Assembly: GCA_018692315.1 (NCBI GenBank)
Contig: JABHKC010000006.1
Span: 1 to 38,962, forward strand
Reading direction: 5' to 3'
Source of the DNA: Bacteroidota bacterium
GTDB lineage: Bacteria; Bacteroidota; Bacteroidia; Bacteroidales; JABHKC01
DNA: 38,962 nt
The translations under genes were made by a program, and so were the position numbers. Positions 25,531-35,600 of this stretch are shown in pieces. Each line of letters starts with the position of its first letter. Position 1 is the stretch's first letter. The notes beneath the pieces are model-generated. The model saw nothing but the letters and a program-made list of their open reading frames with translations, was not told where the DNA came from and ran no database searches.

Positions 25531-27357
25531 ATGAAAAATCCATATTCTGATAGAAAATATATTATTGGAGGAATAATTATATTGATAGTTTTGATTTTTC
25601 TTGTCAGGCTATTTTTTATTCAGGTAGTTGATACAAGTTACAAACTTTCGGCAGAAAACAATTCGCAGCGAGAAGAAATTCAATATCCGGCGCGAGGTCT
25701 GATTTTTGATAGAAACAAACAATTATTAGTTGAAAATCAGGCTGCTTACGATTTAATGATTGTTCCACGCCAACTTTCTGAGATTGATACTACTGAGTTT
25801 TGTTATATTTTAAAAATTTCAAAAACTCAGTTCGATGAAAAACTGAAAGCTGCAAAACGTTATTCGAGATACAAACCTTCAATTTTCCTGAAGCAAATTT
25901 CTGCTGAGACTTATGCAATTTTGCAAGAAAAGATTTATAAATTTTCAGGCTTTTTTGTTCAGACACGAACTTTGCGAAAATATCCACAAGGAATTGCTGC
26001 TCATATTCTGGGCTATGTTAGCGAGGTTGACGAAAAAATTACCAAGTCTGATTCGTATTATAAATCAGGTGATTATATTGGGAAAAGCGGATTAGAGGAA
26101 TCTTACGAAAAGGAATTGAGAGGCAAAAAAGGTCGGAAACTTTTTTTAGTAGATGTTCATAATAGAGTGCAAGGAATTTTCCACAACGGCGATTACGACA
26201 CAAAAGCTGAAATAGGCTCAAATATTTACACAGGAATTGATGCTGAACTTCAGGCTTATGGCGAAAAATTAATGAAGAATAAGATAGGTAGCGTAGTTGC
26301 CATGGAACCATCAAGCGGAGAGATTTTGGCACTCGTTTCAGTTCCGGCTTACGACCCAAATTTGCTTGTAGGAAGAATTCGTTCCGAGAATTTCAAACAA
26401 CTTTCCCACGACTCGCTTAAACCTTTATTCAACAGGGCATTGTTGGCACAATATTCTCCTGGTTCAACTTTCAAACCTGTGAATGGCTTGGTAGGTCTGC
26501 AAGAAAATGTTGTTTTTGCTGAAACAAAATATTCTTGTCAAGGAGAGGGGAGCTATCCCATTGCATGTAGTCATTTCCATTATTCGCCTGTAAATCTCAG
26601 CGAATCGATAGAATTATCATGCAATCCTTATCACTGGAATGTTTTTAAAACAATAATAGAAAAACCAGAATTCACAACAGTGCAAGAGGGTTTTAATTGC
26701 TGGCGAAACCATATCACAAGTTTTGGTTTTGGCTCAAAATTGAATATTGATTTACCAAGCGAAAGTAGCGGAAATATTCCGGTCGAAAGCTATTTCAATA
26801 AATATTACGGCGAAAAAGGTTGGCGTGCAACAACTATTCGCTCGCTATCTATTGGGCAGGGCGAAATTCTATCCACACCACTGCAATTGACAAACGAAGT
26901 AGCAATAATTGCAAACAAAGGTTTTTATTATACTCCTCACATTGTCAGGAAAATTGAAAATGTTGATACTGCCTATTATCTTCCCTACAAAAAAAATATT
27001 ACTACTATTGATTCAAGTCATTTCGATATTATTATTGATGCTATGCACGATGTTTTTATTGGAGAACATGGCACTGCACGCTGGTATCCAATAAAAGATA
27101 TTGAGCTGTGCGGAAAAACCGGAACAGTCGAAAATCCGCACGGGGCAAACCATTCGGTATTTATAGCTTTTGCACCAAAAGAAAATCCTAAAATTGCAAT
27201 CTCTGTGGTTGTGGAAAATTCAGGTTTTGGCTCTACCTGGGCAGCGCCGATTGCCTGCCTTATGATTGAGAAATATTTAACAGATACTGTTTCATATAAA
27301 TGGAGAGAAAACAAAATATTAGATTTTAATTATAAAAATATTGAGAAGAAGGACTAA
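25531..27357 (+). CDS. mrdA: Penicillin-binding protein 2, elongasome transpeptidase
   Basis: A 608-residue class B penicillin-binding protein that cross-links peptidoglycan during cell elongation with RodA. One N-terminal transmembrane helix (about 10-30) precedes the dimerisation/pedestal domain (RGLIFDRNKQLLVEN, 55-69), and GKSGLEESYEKELRG is typical of PBP2. The transpeptidase motifs are intact: S312-T-F-K315, S363-C-N365 and K529-T-G531. Length is usual for Bacteroidota PBP2. The 3' end overlaps the rodA start by 17 bp, the standard mrdA-rodA arrangement. The mreBCD genes that normally precede it in this phylum are not adjacent; the upstream neighbour is the divergent ATPase-nuclease unit. 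No clear promoter box was seen in the 193 bp upstream of 25531. Confidence 0.95.
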   Translation: MKNPYSDRKYIIGGIIILIVLIFLVRLFFIQVVDTSYKLSAENNSQREEIQYPARGLIFDRNKQLLVENQAAYDLMIVPRQLSEIDTTEFCYILKISKTQFDEKLKAAKRYSRYKPSIFLKQISAETYAILQEKIYKFSGFFVQTRTLRKYPQGIAAHILGYVSEVDEKITKSDSYYKSGDYIGKSGLEESYEKELRGKKGRKLFLVDVHNRVQGIFHNGDYDTKAEIGSNIYTGIDAELQAYGEKLMKNKIGSVVAMEPSSGEILALVSVPAYDPNLLVGRIRSENFKQLSHDSLKPLFNRALLAQYSPGSTFKPVNGLVGLQENVVFAETKYSCQGEGSYPIACSHFHYSPVNLSESIELSCNPYHWNVFKTIIEKPEFTTVQEGFNCWRNHITSFGFGSKLNIDLPSESSGNIPVESYFNKYYGEKGWRATTIRSLSIGQGEILSTPLQLTNEVAIIANKGFYYTPHIVRKIENVDTAYYLPYKKNITTIDSSHFDIIIDAMHDVFIGEHGTARWYPIKDIELCGKTGTVENPHGANHSVFIAFAPKENPKIAISVVVENSGFGSTWAAPIACLMIEKYLTDTVSYKWRENKILDFNYKNIEKKD

Positions 27358-28765
27358 CATATTCAAATCGATTGACTGGCTTACGGTTTTTTTATATCTG
27401 ATACTGATTTTTATTGGTTGGATAAATATTTATGCTGCGGTTTATAACGAAGAACACCAGAGCATTTTCGATAGTACGCAAAGATATGGTAAGCAATTGA
27501 TTTGGATTTTTGCAGCATTATTTTTAATAATTGTTATTCTCATAATTGACAGCAAGTTTTACGAATTTTTTGCATACTTCTTTTACGGAATTTCGATTTT
27601 CACACTGGTTTTTGTACTAATTTTCGGTAGAGAAATCAATGGTGCAAAATCGTGGTTCGAAATTGGAAATATATTGATTCAACCTTCGGAATTTGCAAAG
27701 TTTGCTACTTGTCTGGCTATTGCCAAATATTTTAGTTCCTACAATTTGAAAATTCATAAAATTAAAACTCTTGTCAAAATTGGAATAATTACCTTTTTGC
27801 CTGCAATTTTAATTCTTATACAAAATGATACCGGTTCGGCTTTAGTATATGCTTCATTTATATTAGTATTCTACCGTCAGGGATTATCCGGAACTTTTTT
27901 GCTATTCACTTTAGTTATCGCAGTTCTATTTATTCTTTCATTGGTTTTTTCTTTAGAAACTTTATTCATTAGTTTGCTAATTGTTTCTGCGCTTTTCTAT
28001 TATTTAGTAAGACCTCGAAAAAAAGAAATTGGAATTGGTGTAGGAATATTTGCATTAGTTTTTTCTATTATCTTTTTTGCCGAAAAGCAGATTAAATACG
28101 AAATTCCGATATACCAATTGCTTCTTGTAGCAACTATTATTTCAAGCACTTTCTACTTTTTCTTAGCCTATAAAAAGAAACTGAATATTGCCTCCATTAT
28201 CACAATCAGCTTACTATCAGCAATGATTTATACTTCATCAGTCGATTATTTTTTCAACAATATTTTAGGAGAACATCAACAGTCGAGAATAAATGTTTTG
28301 CTTGGTTTAAAATCTGACCCACTCGGCACAGGCTACAATGTCAATCAATCGAAAATTGCAATTGGCTCGGGAGGATTTCTGGGAAAAGGTTTTCTTAAGG
28401 GAACGCAAACAAAATTCGATTTTGTGCCGGAACAAAGCACCGATTTCATTTTTTGTACTGTTGGCGAAGAATGGGGTTTTGCCGGAACTTCTGTAGTTAT
28501 ACTTTTATATTTGTTTTTATTGATTCGCTTATTGATAATTACAGAAAGGCAACGCTCTATTTTCAATAGAATTTATGGATATGGAGTTGTTTCAGTTTTG
28601 TTTTTTCACTTTGCCATAAATATAGGAATGACAATTGGACTTGCTCCAGTTATTGGTATTCCGTTGCCATTTTTTAGTTACGGTGGTTCTTCGCTTTGGG
28701 CGTTTACGATTTTACTTTTTATTTTTATTAGACTTGATGCTAGTAGGTATGAACATATGAGGTGA
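27341..28765 (+). CDS. rodA: RodA, SEDS peptidoglycan glycosyltransferase
   Basis: A 474-residue polytopic SEDS protein that polymerises glycan strands for PBP2. Signature segments: REINGAKSWFEIG and IQPSEFAKF near the N-terminal third, QNDTGSALVYASF (the QPDLGTA position), GLKSDPLGTGYNVNQSKIAIGSGGFLGKG, FVPEQSTDFIF...EEWGF and GIPLPFFSYGGSSL near the C-terminus. It is about 100 residues longer than E. coli RodA because of extra hydrophobic segments in the middle (roughly 185-310), as in other Bacteroidota. No ATG is available: the start is a TTG at 27341 inside the mrdA 3' end, giving MRRRTNIFKSIDW, which agrees with the usual family N-terminus. Expression is probably coupled to mrdA. Confidence 0.94.
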   Translation: MRRRTNIFKSIDWLTVFLYLILIFIGWINIYAAVYNEEHQSIFDSTQRYGKQLIWIFAALFLIIVILIIDSKFYEFFAYFFYGISIFTLVFVLIFGREINGAKSWFEIGNILIQPSEFAKFATCLAIAKYFSSYNLKIHKIKTLVKIGIITFLPAILILIQNDTGSALVYASFILVFYRQGLSGTFLLFTLVIAVLFILSLVFSLETLFISLLIVSALFYYLVRPRKKEIGIGVGIFALVFSIIFFAEKQIKYEIPIYQLLLVATIISSTFYFFLAYKKKLNIASIITISLLSAMIYTSSVDYFFNNILGEHQQSRINVLLGLKSDPLGTGYNVNQSKIAIGSGGFLGKGFLKGTQTKFDFVPEQSTDFIFCTVGEEWGFAGTSVVILLYLFLLIRLLIITERQRSIFNRIYGYGVVSVLFFHFAINIGMTIGLAPVIGIPLPFFSYGGSSLWAFTILLFIFIRLDASRYEHMR

Positions 28766-28943
28766 TATGAAAATCTTATTTTGTGGATATTTGATATGTA
28801 TCCTGATACCTCTACTATTTAGCCTTATTATTAAGTGAATAGATCAAGTACATATTTCAATAATAAAAAATTATCTATTCTCATTGAAAAACTTCTAATC
28901 TATATTTTTACAATGCATGGGTACAATAACATATAGTTTCTTA

Positions 28944-29759
28944 TTAATCAACATTCCAATAAGCCTCAGAATCACCATCTAATACATCATTTATAAAGCC
29001 ATCTGATAGCATACCTCCATACCCATCAGATGGGCCATCGAACTGTTCATATGATGTATCTTGATTATTTTCGCAATTATTGGATTCAGGGTATTTATCA
29101 TCTAAAACTTCATTTTCTTTTCGTCTATTCATTTCAATGAAACTATCAGATATTTTATATTCATTAATTCTAATTTTGGGAGTGTACATTAATATCTCAT
29201 CATTAACTATTTCTATCGTGAAATTTTCAAAATAGAAGGATTTAATGTCTTTCAGCATTTCAATCTCGTCAGAACAAATATAAAAACCATCAATATGCTT
29301 TATACACCATTTAATATATGATGGATTCGGATTAATATTTTTCATATGTAAAGAAGATGAGGCTTTGGGATAATTAGTACTAGTCCAATATTCTGTTGAA
29401 CCATTGTTTGTATAATTTAAATTCATTATTGAATTCAAAAATTCCATATAAATACTCAACAAATTATTCTTACAATTTTCAATAAAAATATACTTTTGAG
29501 TTACTCTAAATCTGGCATTTGGTTGTGTCTTCCATTTATCCACATAAAGTTTATTTTGTTTTGCAACTTTTCTCATATCATTATTAAAAAAATAAATACA
29601 ATGCTTATTCAGCGATGGAGAAAATAGATTAAGCAAGTCTTGTAAATAAGCTTCAATTATCTTCCCTGTTCTAATAGGATCGATTAGAACACCAGTAAAT
29701 ACATCAATTATTTTTTTTCCTTTATGCTTTCCATAGGTAAACTCATCTTCAAGTCTCAT
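28944..29759 (-). CDS. Hypothetical protein with split ExoX-C-like motif
   Basis: A 271-residue soluble protein. Residues 7-20 (FTYGKHKGKKIIDV) look like the start of the exodeoxyribonuclease X C-terminal-like domain, whose second half, normally about 15 residues later, appears only at 144-153 (NPSYIKWCIK). About 120 residues seem inserted between them. The C-terminal 50 residues are acidic and low-complexity and end YGGMLSDGFINDVLDGDSEAYWNVD in part; tails like SEAYWNVD occur on other Bacteroidota hypotheticals, from memory. No signal peptide or catalytic motif. It stands alone, with 178 bp before it on the rodA side and 117 bp to the next gene. Function unknown; nucleic-acid binding is a guess from the split motif. 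Confidence 0.7.
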   Translation of the reverse strand: MRLEDEFTYGKHKGKKIIDVFTGVLIDPIRTGKIIEAYLQDLLNLFSPSLNKHCIYFFNNDMRKVAKQNKLYVDKWKTQPNARFRVTQKYIFIENCKNNLLSIYMEFLNSIMNLNYTNNGSTEYWTSTNYPKASSSLHMKNINPNPSYIKWCIKHIDGFYICSDEIEMLKDIKSFYFENFTIEIVNDEILMYTPKIRINEYKISDSFIEMNRRKENEVLDDKYPESNNCENNQDTSYEQFDGPSDGYGGMLSDGFINDVLDGDSEAYWNVD

Positions 29760-29876
29760 AATTATAGCTTATTACTGTAAAACAATTATTTTCTAATAAT
29801 CCTCTGCAAAATCACAATTACTTCATACCCATTATATAAATAAAAAAATCTTCTCACAATAATCAGATGAGGCAAT

Positions 29877-30806
29877 TTACAAATCCTCCTTCTGAATACT
29901 AGCATTTTTAATACTTGCATTCAATTCAAAACCGGTGAGAAGAATAATTGCATTTATATAAAACCACAAAAGAATTACAAGCAAGGTCCCAATTGAGCCA
30001 TACAGTTTATTGTATTGTCCAAAATTGTTGATATAAAAGGAAAACAAAAAAGAAACAATTATTGTAAGAATCGTAGCAAGAGTTGAGCCGGCAGAAATAA
30101 ATCTCCATTTCCGCTTTTTTGCCGGAGCAAAATAATATAAAAATGATATTGCGAAAAAGAACAATGCAACAATTATAAGCCACTTCCCTATTGATAATAA
30201 ATAAAATGTGAAATTCAGCTCTAAAATATTTTGCTCTACAAGATAAGTCATAGCCGTTTGGCTAAAAACAATAAGAATAATTGCTGTAGTTATCAACAAT
30301 GAAAGTATCAAAACCAGCACAATGGAAATTAGTCTTTGAGCAATCCACGTTCGTGTTTCAATTTCGTGATGGCTTGCATTAAAGGCATCAATCATTGAAC
30401 TTATTCCATTTGTAGAAAAAATGAGTGCTGCAATTACTCCAAACGATAATAAGCCACCTCGTTGTTTTGTTACAATATCTGTAAGTGTTTCTTTAAAAGC
30501 CAGATAGGCATTCTGTGGCAAAATACTTTCAAGTAGCATCAACAATTCCTGTTGAAAATTATTGATTGGGATATACGGAATTAGCGTGAAAAAGAAAATT
30601 ATTGCAGGAAATATTGCAAGGAAAAAACTAAATGCAACAGCCGAAGCACGGGTTGTGAGCGAGCCATTGACAAGCCCTTTTACGAAAAAAACACCTACAT
30701 CGAAAATGGGCACTCTATCGAAACCGGGCAAAGTAATTCGCTGAATAAAACGAATTATTCTGTGAATACTGTTATTAAACAACTTATATGTCTTGTCATC
30801 AATCAT
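29877..30806 (-). CDS. YihY/BrkB family inner membrane protein
   Basis: A 309-residue polytopic membrane protein of the YihY (UPF0761, formerly misnamed RNase BN) family, with about six transmembrane helices. Family marks: TTRASAVAFSFFLAIFPAIIFFFTLIPYIP (about 52-81, GLxxRAxALAYxxLLALFP-like), FGVIAALIFSTNGISSMIDAFNASH, and YGSIGTLLVILLWFYINAIILLTGFELNA near the C-terminus. The molecular function of the family is unsettled. It is downstream of nadC on the same strand, with 104 bp between that contain a palindromic repeat, so co-transcription is uncertain. Confidence 0.92.
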   Translation of the reverse strand: MIDDKTYKLFNNSIHRIIRFIQRITLPGFDRVPIFDVGVFFVKGLVNGSLTTRASAVAFSFFLAIFPAIIFFFTLIPYIPINNFQQELLMLLESILPQNAYLAFKETLTDIVTKQRGGLLSFGVIAALIFSTNGISSMIDAFNASHHEIETRTWIAQRLISIVLVLILSLLITTAIILIVFSQTAMTYLVEQNILELNFTFYLLSIGKWLIIVALFFFAISFLYYFAPAKKRKWRFISAGSTLATILTIIVSFLFSFYINNFGQYNKLYGSIGTLLVILLWFYINAIILLTGFELNASIKNASIQKEDL

Positions 30807-30833
30807 AAATTGAGCTGAAAGTTTGTAAAGTTC

Positions 30834-30853
30834 ATTCCTGCGAAAGCAGGAAT
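30834..30853. repeat. Short palindromic repeat with GAAA loop
   Basis: ATTCCTGC (30834-30841) pairs perfectly with GCAGGAAT (30846-30853) around a GAAA loop. It lies between nadC and the YihY gene. This exact hairpin is widespread as a dispersed intergenic repeat in bacteria, from memory. No T-run follows, so it is more likely a repeat than a terminator. Confidence 0.7.
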
Positions 30854-30910
30854 CTCTTTAAAGTTCGTAAAGTTTTTAAAGTTTAAAGAATGATAATTCA
30901 TAATTCATAA

Positions 30911-31753
30911 TTAAAAAACCGCTTTCAAACTCATATCCAAACTCTTAATTTGATGAGTTAAAGCACCTACTGAAATATAATCAACTCCGCAAGCTGCATA
31001 GTCTCTAATTGTTTCATATGTAATTCCACCGGACGATTCTATTTCATATTTTCCAGCTATTAGTTCGACCGCCTCTTTGGTTTTTTCAATCGAAAAATTG
31101 TCTAACATAATTCTGTCTATTCCTCCAGCTTGCAGAATTGTTTTGATGTCGTCAATTGTTCTTACTTCGATTTCGATTTTTAGATTTTTATTCTTGCTTT
31201 TTATATATTCTTTGCTTTTCGAAATTGCAGGAACAATACCTCCGGCAAAATCTATATGATTATCTTTTATCATTATCATATCGTAAAGTCCCATTCTGTG
31301 ATTTTTGCCACCACCTATTCGCACAGCTTCCTTTTCTATAAATCGAAGTCCCGGCGTTGTTTTCCGAGTATCCAAAACTTTGGTTTTTAAACCTTTTAAA
31401 AGTTCAACATATTCGGAAGTTCTGGTGGCAATTCCGCTCATTCGTTGCATAAAATTCAGGACAATCCGTTCTGCTTGCAAAATCGAATGTTTTTTACCTT
31501 CCACTGTAAATGCAATATCTCCTTTAGTAATTTTATCCCCATCTTTTAGAATGACATCCAATTGCAGATTTTCATCTATTTTTTTGAATATTCTTGCAGC
31601 AATATCGATTCCTGCAATAATTCCATCTTCTTTAACAATCAAGCGTGCTTTTCCGATAGCACTTTCCGGAATGCACGATAGGCTTGTATGATCGCCATCG
31701 CCAATATCTTCATTTATTGCAAGTTCTATAAGTTGATCTTGATATTTTATCAT
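30911..31753 (-). CDS. nadC: Nicotinate-nucleotide pyrophosphorylase (carboxylating)
   Basis: A 280-residue quinolinate phosphoribosyltransferase, which converts quinolinate and PRPP to nicotinate mononucleotide in de novo NAD synthesis; cytoplasmic. NEDIGDGDHTS (14-24), LNFMQRMSGIAT (99-110), DTRKTTPGLR (128-137), GGGKNHRMGLYDMIMIKDNH (147-166) and the C-terminal ESSGGI and YISVGALTH segments are all characteristic, and length is normal. The start is ATG 31753; an in-frame TTG at 31774 would add seven residues and is less likely. nadA and nadB are not in the window. Upstream lies the 886-bp repeat-rich spacer. Confidence 0.95.
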   Translation of the reverse strand: MIKYQDQLIELAINEDIGDGDHTSLSCIPESAIGKARLIVKEDGIIAGIDIAARIFKKIDENLQLDVILKDGDKITKGDIAFTVEGKKHSILQAERIVLNFMQRMSGIATRTSEYVELLKGLKTKVLDTRKTTPGLRFIEKEAVRIGGGKNHRMGLYDMIMIKDNHIDFAGGIVPAISKSKEYIKSKNKNLKIEIEVRTIDDIKTILQAGGIDRIMLDNFSIEKTKEAVELIAGKYEIESSGGITYETIRDYAACGVDYISVGALTHQIKSLDMSLKAVF

Positions 31754-32038
31754 TTTCCTATTTCTGTTAATCAAATAAGCTTATTATTATTTTTTGCACT
31801 AAATTATAAAAATTTGTATTATTTAAACCAAGTTTTATTTAAACATCTTTATTTCTTAATTTGCATAATAACTAATTTACTTATTTTCTGAACATTACGA
31901 ACTTTGTATAAAATCTCTTTTTTTATTTAAAATATTATCTTTTGACAGTATAAAGCATCAAATGCAAATACTATTCCTTCTTAATCTATCTCTGGTATAA
32001 GTTTCTGAGCTACTGGAATTTTATTTGTTTTTGACTGT

Positions 32039-32098
32039 AACCGATTTGTCGGCAAATTTTGCCTCTGTCCTAAAGGATGATTTCCCGACAAATCGGTT
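32039..32098 (-). repeat. Palindromic element, copy 1 (conserved-loop family)
   Basis: Fourteen-bp perfect arms (AACCGATTTGTCGG at 32039-32052; complement at 32085-32098) enclose a structured loop. On the minus strand the loop contains CCTTTAGGACAGAGGCA (32076-32060). A smaller nested palindrome, GGCAAA-T-TTTGCC, overlaps the inner side of one arm. Confidence 0.85.
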
Positions 32099-32153
32099 TG
32101 CTGCATTATAGAAATTAGATATTTGTTGTAAAACACTTTCAAGTTTGTTTATT

Positions 32154-32276
32154 ACCCGATTTGTCAGTAAATTTTGACTCTGTCCTAAAGGATGATTTCC
32201 CGACAAATCGGTTTGCTACTGTTCTGAAAATAGCCGAATCATTTCTGAGAATTATTGTAGCATATCTTTAGTGGGG
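32154..32276 (-). repeat. Palindromic element, copy 2, with conserved 3' linker
   Basis: The hairpin at 32154-32213 is nearly identical to copy 1; its left arm has lost one pairing (A for G), and the loop core (32191-32175) differs from copy 1 by one base. The 63-nt linker at 32214-32276 recurs after copy 3 at the right end of the window with a single mismatch, so hairpin and linker move or are copied together. Confidence 0.85.
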
Positions 32277-32278
32277 TA

Positions 32279-32341
32279 GCTTCTTTGTCCATTATTTTCT
32301 TCCTTCAGGACCGAGGCAAAAAAAATAATGTACAAAGAAGC
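32279..32341 (+). repeat. Palindromic element with the same loop but a different stem
   Basis: Arms 32279-32298 and 32322-32341 pair at 19 of 20 positions. The stem sequence is unrelated to copies 1-3, yet the loop on the plus strand is CCTTCAGGACCGAGGCA (32302-32318), 15 of 17 identical to copy 1. It sits 3 bp past the copy 2 linker in the opposite orientation, forming a doublet. Confidence 0.8.
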
Positions 32342-32495
32342 GGTCATATCTGTTTACAAAAAAGTTTAATTATTGCTTTATGGCAAAAATTTATATGTGT
32401 CAATTTCAGTATTCACAGAACAAAGGTAGAAAATCATTTGTTGTTTTCAATTCCGGTAGATTTTGAAGGAAAGTAGCAAAAAGTCAAAAATATTC

Positions 32496-32560
32496 AAATT
32501 TGCCCTGATTTAGAACTGTAAATTTACAATACAACTATTTATTGACAACTTGTAACATTC
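32496..32560. repeat. Imperfect direct repeat, left copy
   Basis: About 65 bp, from AAATTTGCCCTGATTT to AACATTCA, matching 37598-37664 at roughly 80 percent by eye, in the same orientation. Weaker similarity may begin near 32473. It lies downstream of the large T9SS gene; the partner lies upstream of it. Confidence 0.65.
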
Positions 32561-32639
32561 ATTTAATTTAAAACATCAATATTACAGAAATATTCACACG
32601 GAGCAGGTATGGATATTGACAGATTTTAAAAATATACTG

Positions 32640-35600
32640 CTATTCTTTTATTATTTTTTGTTGAAATAAGATCATGTCTTTTCTAATAAGAATAAAATAT
32701 ACACCTGCAGGAAAAATAAAGTCAATTTTCATCAAATTATCACCGTAGTTATTTCGGCTGAGTATTTCAATACCAAGGGTATTAAATATTTGAATGTCAT
32801 ACGTATCGTTGCCGGTATCAAACTCAACAAATAGTTTCTTAGATACAGGGTTCGGAAATATATTTATATTCGGAATATACAAATCATCAATCTCTAACCA
32901 ATAAACACAGTCAGAAGTATCTACACAGTTTTCAAAAGTGATTTCTACAGCATAATTTCCTATAGCAGTAACATCATAAAACAAGTTGTCAGCTCCTGAT
33001 ATTTCAGCAAAATCATTGTCGCAATCAAGCCATTGGTACGAAGCACTATATTGATTTGCCCAAATGCGATTTCCATCAATTGTAACATTCATATTCATTT
33101 CAACTAAGGAAAACTCAATTGTAATAATACTATCACAGCCAATAAAATTTTCAATAGTATCGATGTATGTCCCCGGAATTGTGTAAACATTCCCCGAAGG
33201 AGAGATGTACTCTGAACATTCTGCGATTTCTAAAGAACTAAATGTTGATTCTAAAATAACAAGATTAATTTCAATTACCGAATCACAAGCTTGCGAATTT
33301 ATTAAAGTATCAAAGTAGATTCCGGATGCAGCATACACAGATCCGGAAGGGCCTGTATAAATATCGCAGGCAGTCTCCATAATAGAGTTGTATGTAGTTT
33401 CAAATATCGTTAAATCAATAGTAATAATGGAATCACATCCGTTTGATGAGGGAATTGTATCAATAAAGATTCCTGAATTTGAATATACCATTCCGGAAGG
33501 TGATGTATAAGTGCCACATCCTGATTCTAAAATACTACTGCTTACATTTTCATTTATAGTTAAGTTAATCTCAATAATTGAATCACACCCAGCCGCATTA
33601 GGAATTGTATCAAAATAAGTTCCTGATATTGATAAAACAGAGCCGGATGGTGATGTATAGGAATAGCAGTCCGAAATATCCAATGTATTGTAACTGTCTC
33701 CATAAATTGTCAAGTCAATTGAAATTACGGAATCACAACCAAATGAATTCTGTATTGTATCCTGATAAAACCCTGAATTTGAATAAATTGCTCCCGATGG
33801 GGAAGTAAAGCTATAACATTCTGCAACTAAAATCGAACTTGTTGTATTTTCAATAGAAAGGCTAATGGCGACAATCGAATCACAACCTGCACCACTTGGA
33901 ATAGTATCATAATACAAACCCGAAGTAGTATAAACATTACCTGCGGGGGAAGAATAGTTGCTACACTCAGACACCGAAATTGTAGAATAGGTATTTGTAT
34001 TAATGGTCAGATTGATTTGGATAACTGAATCACAACCTACTGAATTTATTATGGTGTCTGAATATTGTCCACTAACTGTATATAAATTTCCTGCCGGTGA
34101 TGTATATGTCTCGCACTCAGAAACAGAAATCTGGCTTGATGTGGCATACAGAATATTAAGGTTGATGGTAATAACTGAGTCACAAGCCAGTGAATTCTGT
34201 ATGGTATCGGTGTAAATTCCGGTAGTAGTAAGTATATTTCCCGAGGGTGAAGTATAGCTATAACACTGTGTGGCACTTATGCTGCTACTTGTCGAAGGAT
34301 AGATTGTTACATCAATAGTGATTATGGAATCACAGCCCAGTGAGTTTGTTATTATATCCTGAAATATCCCGGATGTTGTATAAACATTTCCTGATGGAGC
34401 TGTATAGCTATTACATTCAGATATTGAATATGAACTATATGAATTATTGACAGATAAGTTTATAGTAATTACAGAATCGCATGCCATTGCATTTGGGATA
34501 GTATCAAAATACTGGCCTGAGGAGGTAAAAACATTTCCTGAAGGTGAAGTATAGCTACTGCATGCATTTTCGGAAATTACACTTGAGCTACTTGTATTTA
34601 TTGTAATATCTAAAGTGATTATTGAGTCGCAGCCTGCCGAATTAGAGATGGTATCAAAATAATTACCACTTAAAGTATATATAGTTCCTGAAGGAGCTGT
34701 ATAGGATTCACATTCCGATATGGTGAGTTGGCTTGTAGAAGCATCCAAAATAGTAAGATCGACTGTGATTACAGAATCACAACCCAAGAAGTTTACAATA
34801 GTATCTGTAAATATACCTGATGAAGTAAAAATATTCCCCGATGGTGAAGTGTAACTGTAACATTGAGCTATGCCGATACTGCTACTTGAAGCCTGGTTTA
34901 TAGTTAAATCAATGAAAATAATTGAATCACAGCCCATCGAATTTGGAATAGTATCATTATACAAACCACTGGTAGTAAACGTATTGCCTGATGGTGAAGT
35001 AAAACTATAACACTCACTTACCATCAGCGAACTCGAAGAATTATTAATTGAAAGATTGATTGTAACAATTGAGTCGCAACCAGCCGCATTAGTCAAGGTA
35101 TCAAAGTATGTCCCCGAAACAGTATATACACTCCCTGATGCTGAGGTGAAGCTACTGCACTCATTCACAACCATGGAACTTGAACTTATGGTATTAATTG
35201 TAAGGTCAATTTGGATAACAGAATCACAACTCATTGCATTCGGAATAGTATCATAATAAGTCCCACTTGTAAAATAAACATTTCCTGAAGGCGAAATATA
35301 TTGCTCACAATCTAAAAGCGATAACATACTTGAAATAGAGTTATGAATAATTAGATCAATAACCACTAATGAATCACAGCCTGCAAGATATGGAATTGTA
35401 TCATAATAGATTCCTGTTTGGTAAAACAGATTTCCATTAGGTGAAATATAAGATTCGCATGAAACCGGATAAAGAGTATCATTAATAAATTCGGTCATTG
35501 TAAAATTGATGACAATAATGGAATCGCAGCCCAGAATACTTGAAAGGGTATCGTAATATATTCCTGACTGAGTATAAATATTACCTGTCGGGGATGTATA

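Larger units (their letters stand above)
31754..32639. other. Repeat-rich intergenic region, 886 bp, no convincing gene
   Basis: Holds the nadC upstream region, three related palindromic elements (32039-32098, 32154-32213, 32279-32341) and half of a direct repeat that flanks the large T9SS gene (32496-32560). The only open frame of note (32285-32476, plus) starts inside a hairpin and has no coding character. Possibly a site where mobile palindromes accumulated after loss of a gene. Confidence 0.65.

Noticed and set aside
29877-30806. Ribonuclease BN annotation
   Set aside because: The YihY family was once labelled RNase BN in error; this protein is an integral membrane protein without nuclease motifs.
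32285-32476. Small plus-strand open frame in the repeat-rich spacer
   Set aside because: It starts within a hairpin element, covers palindromic DNA and has no recognisable protein features.
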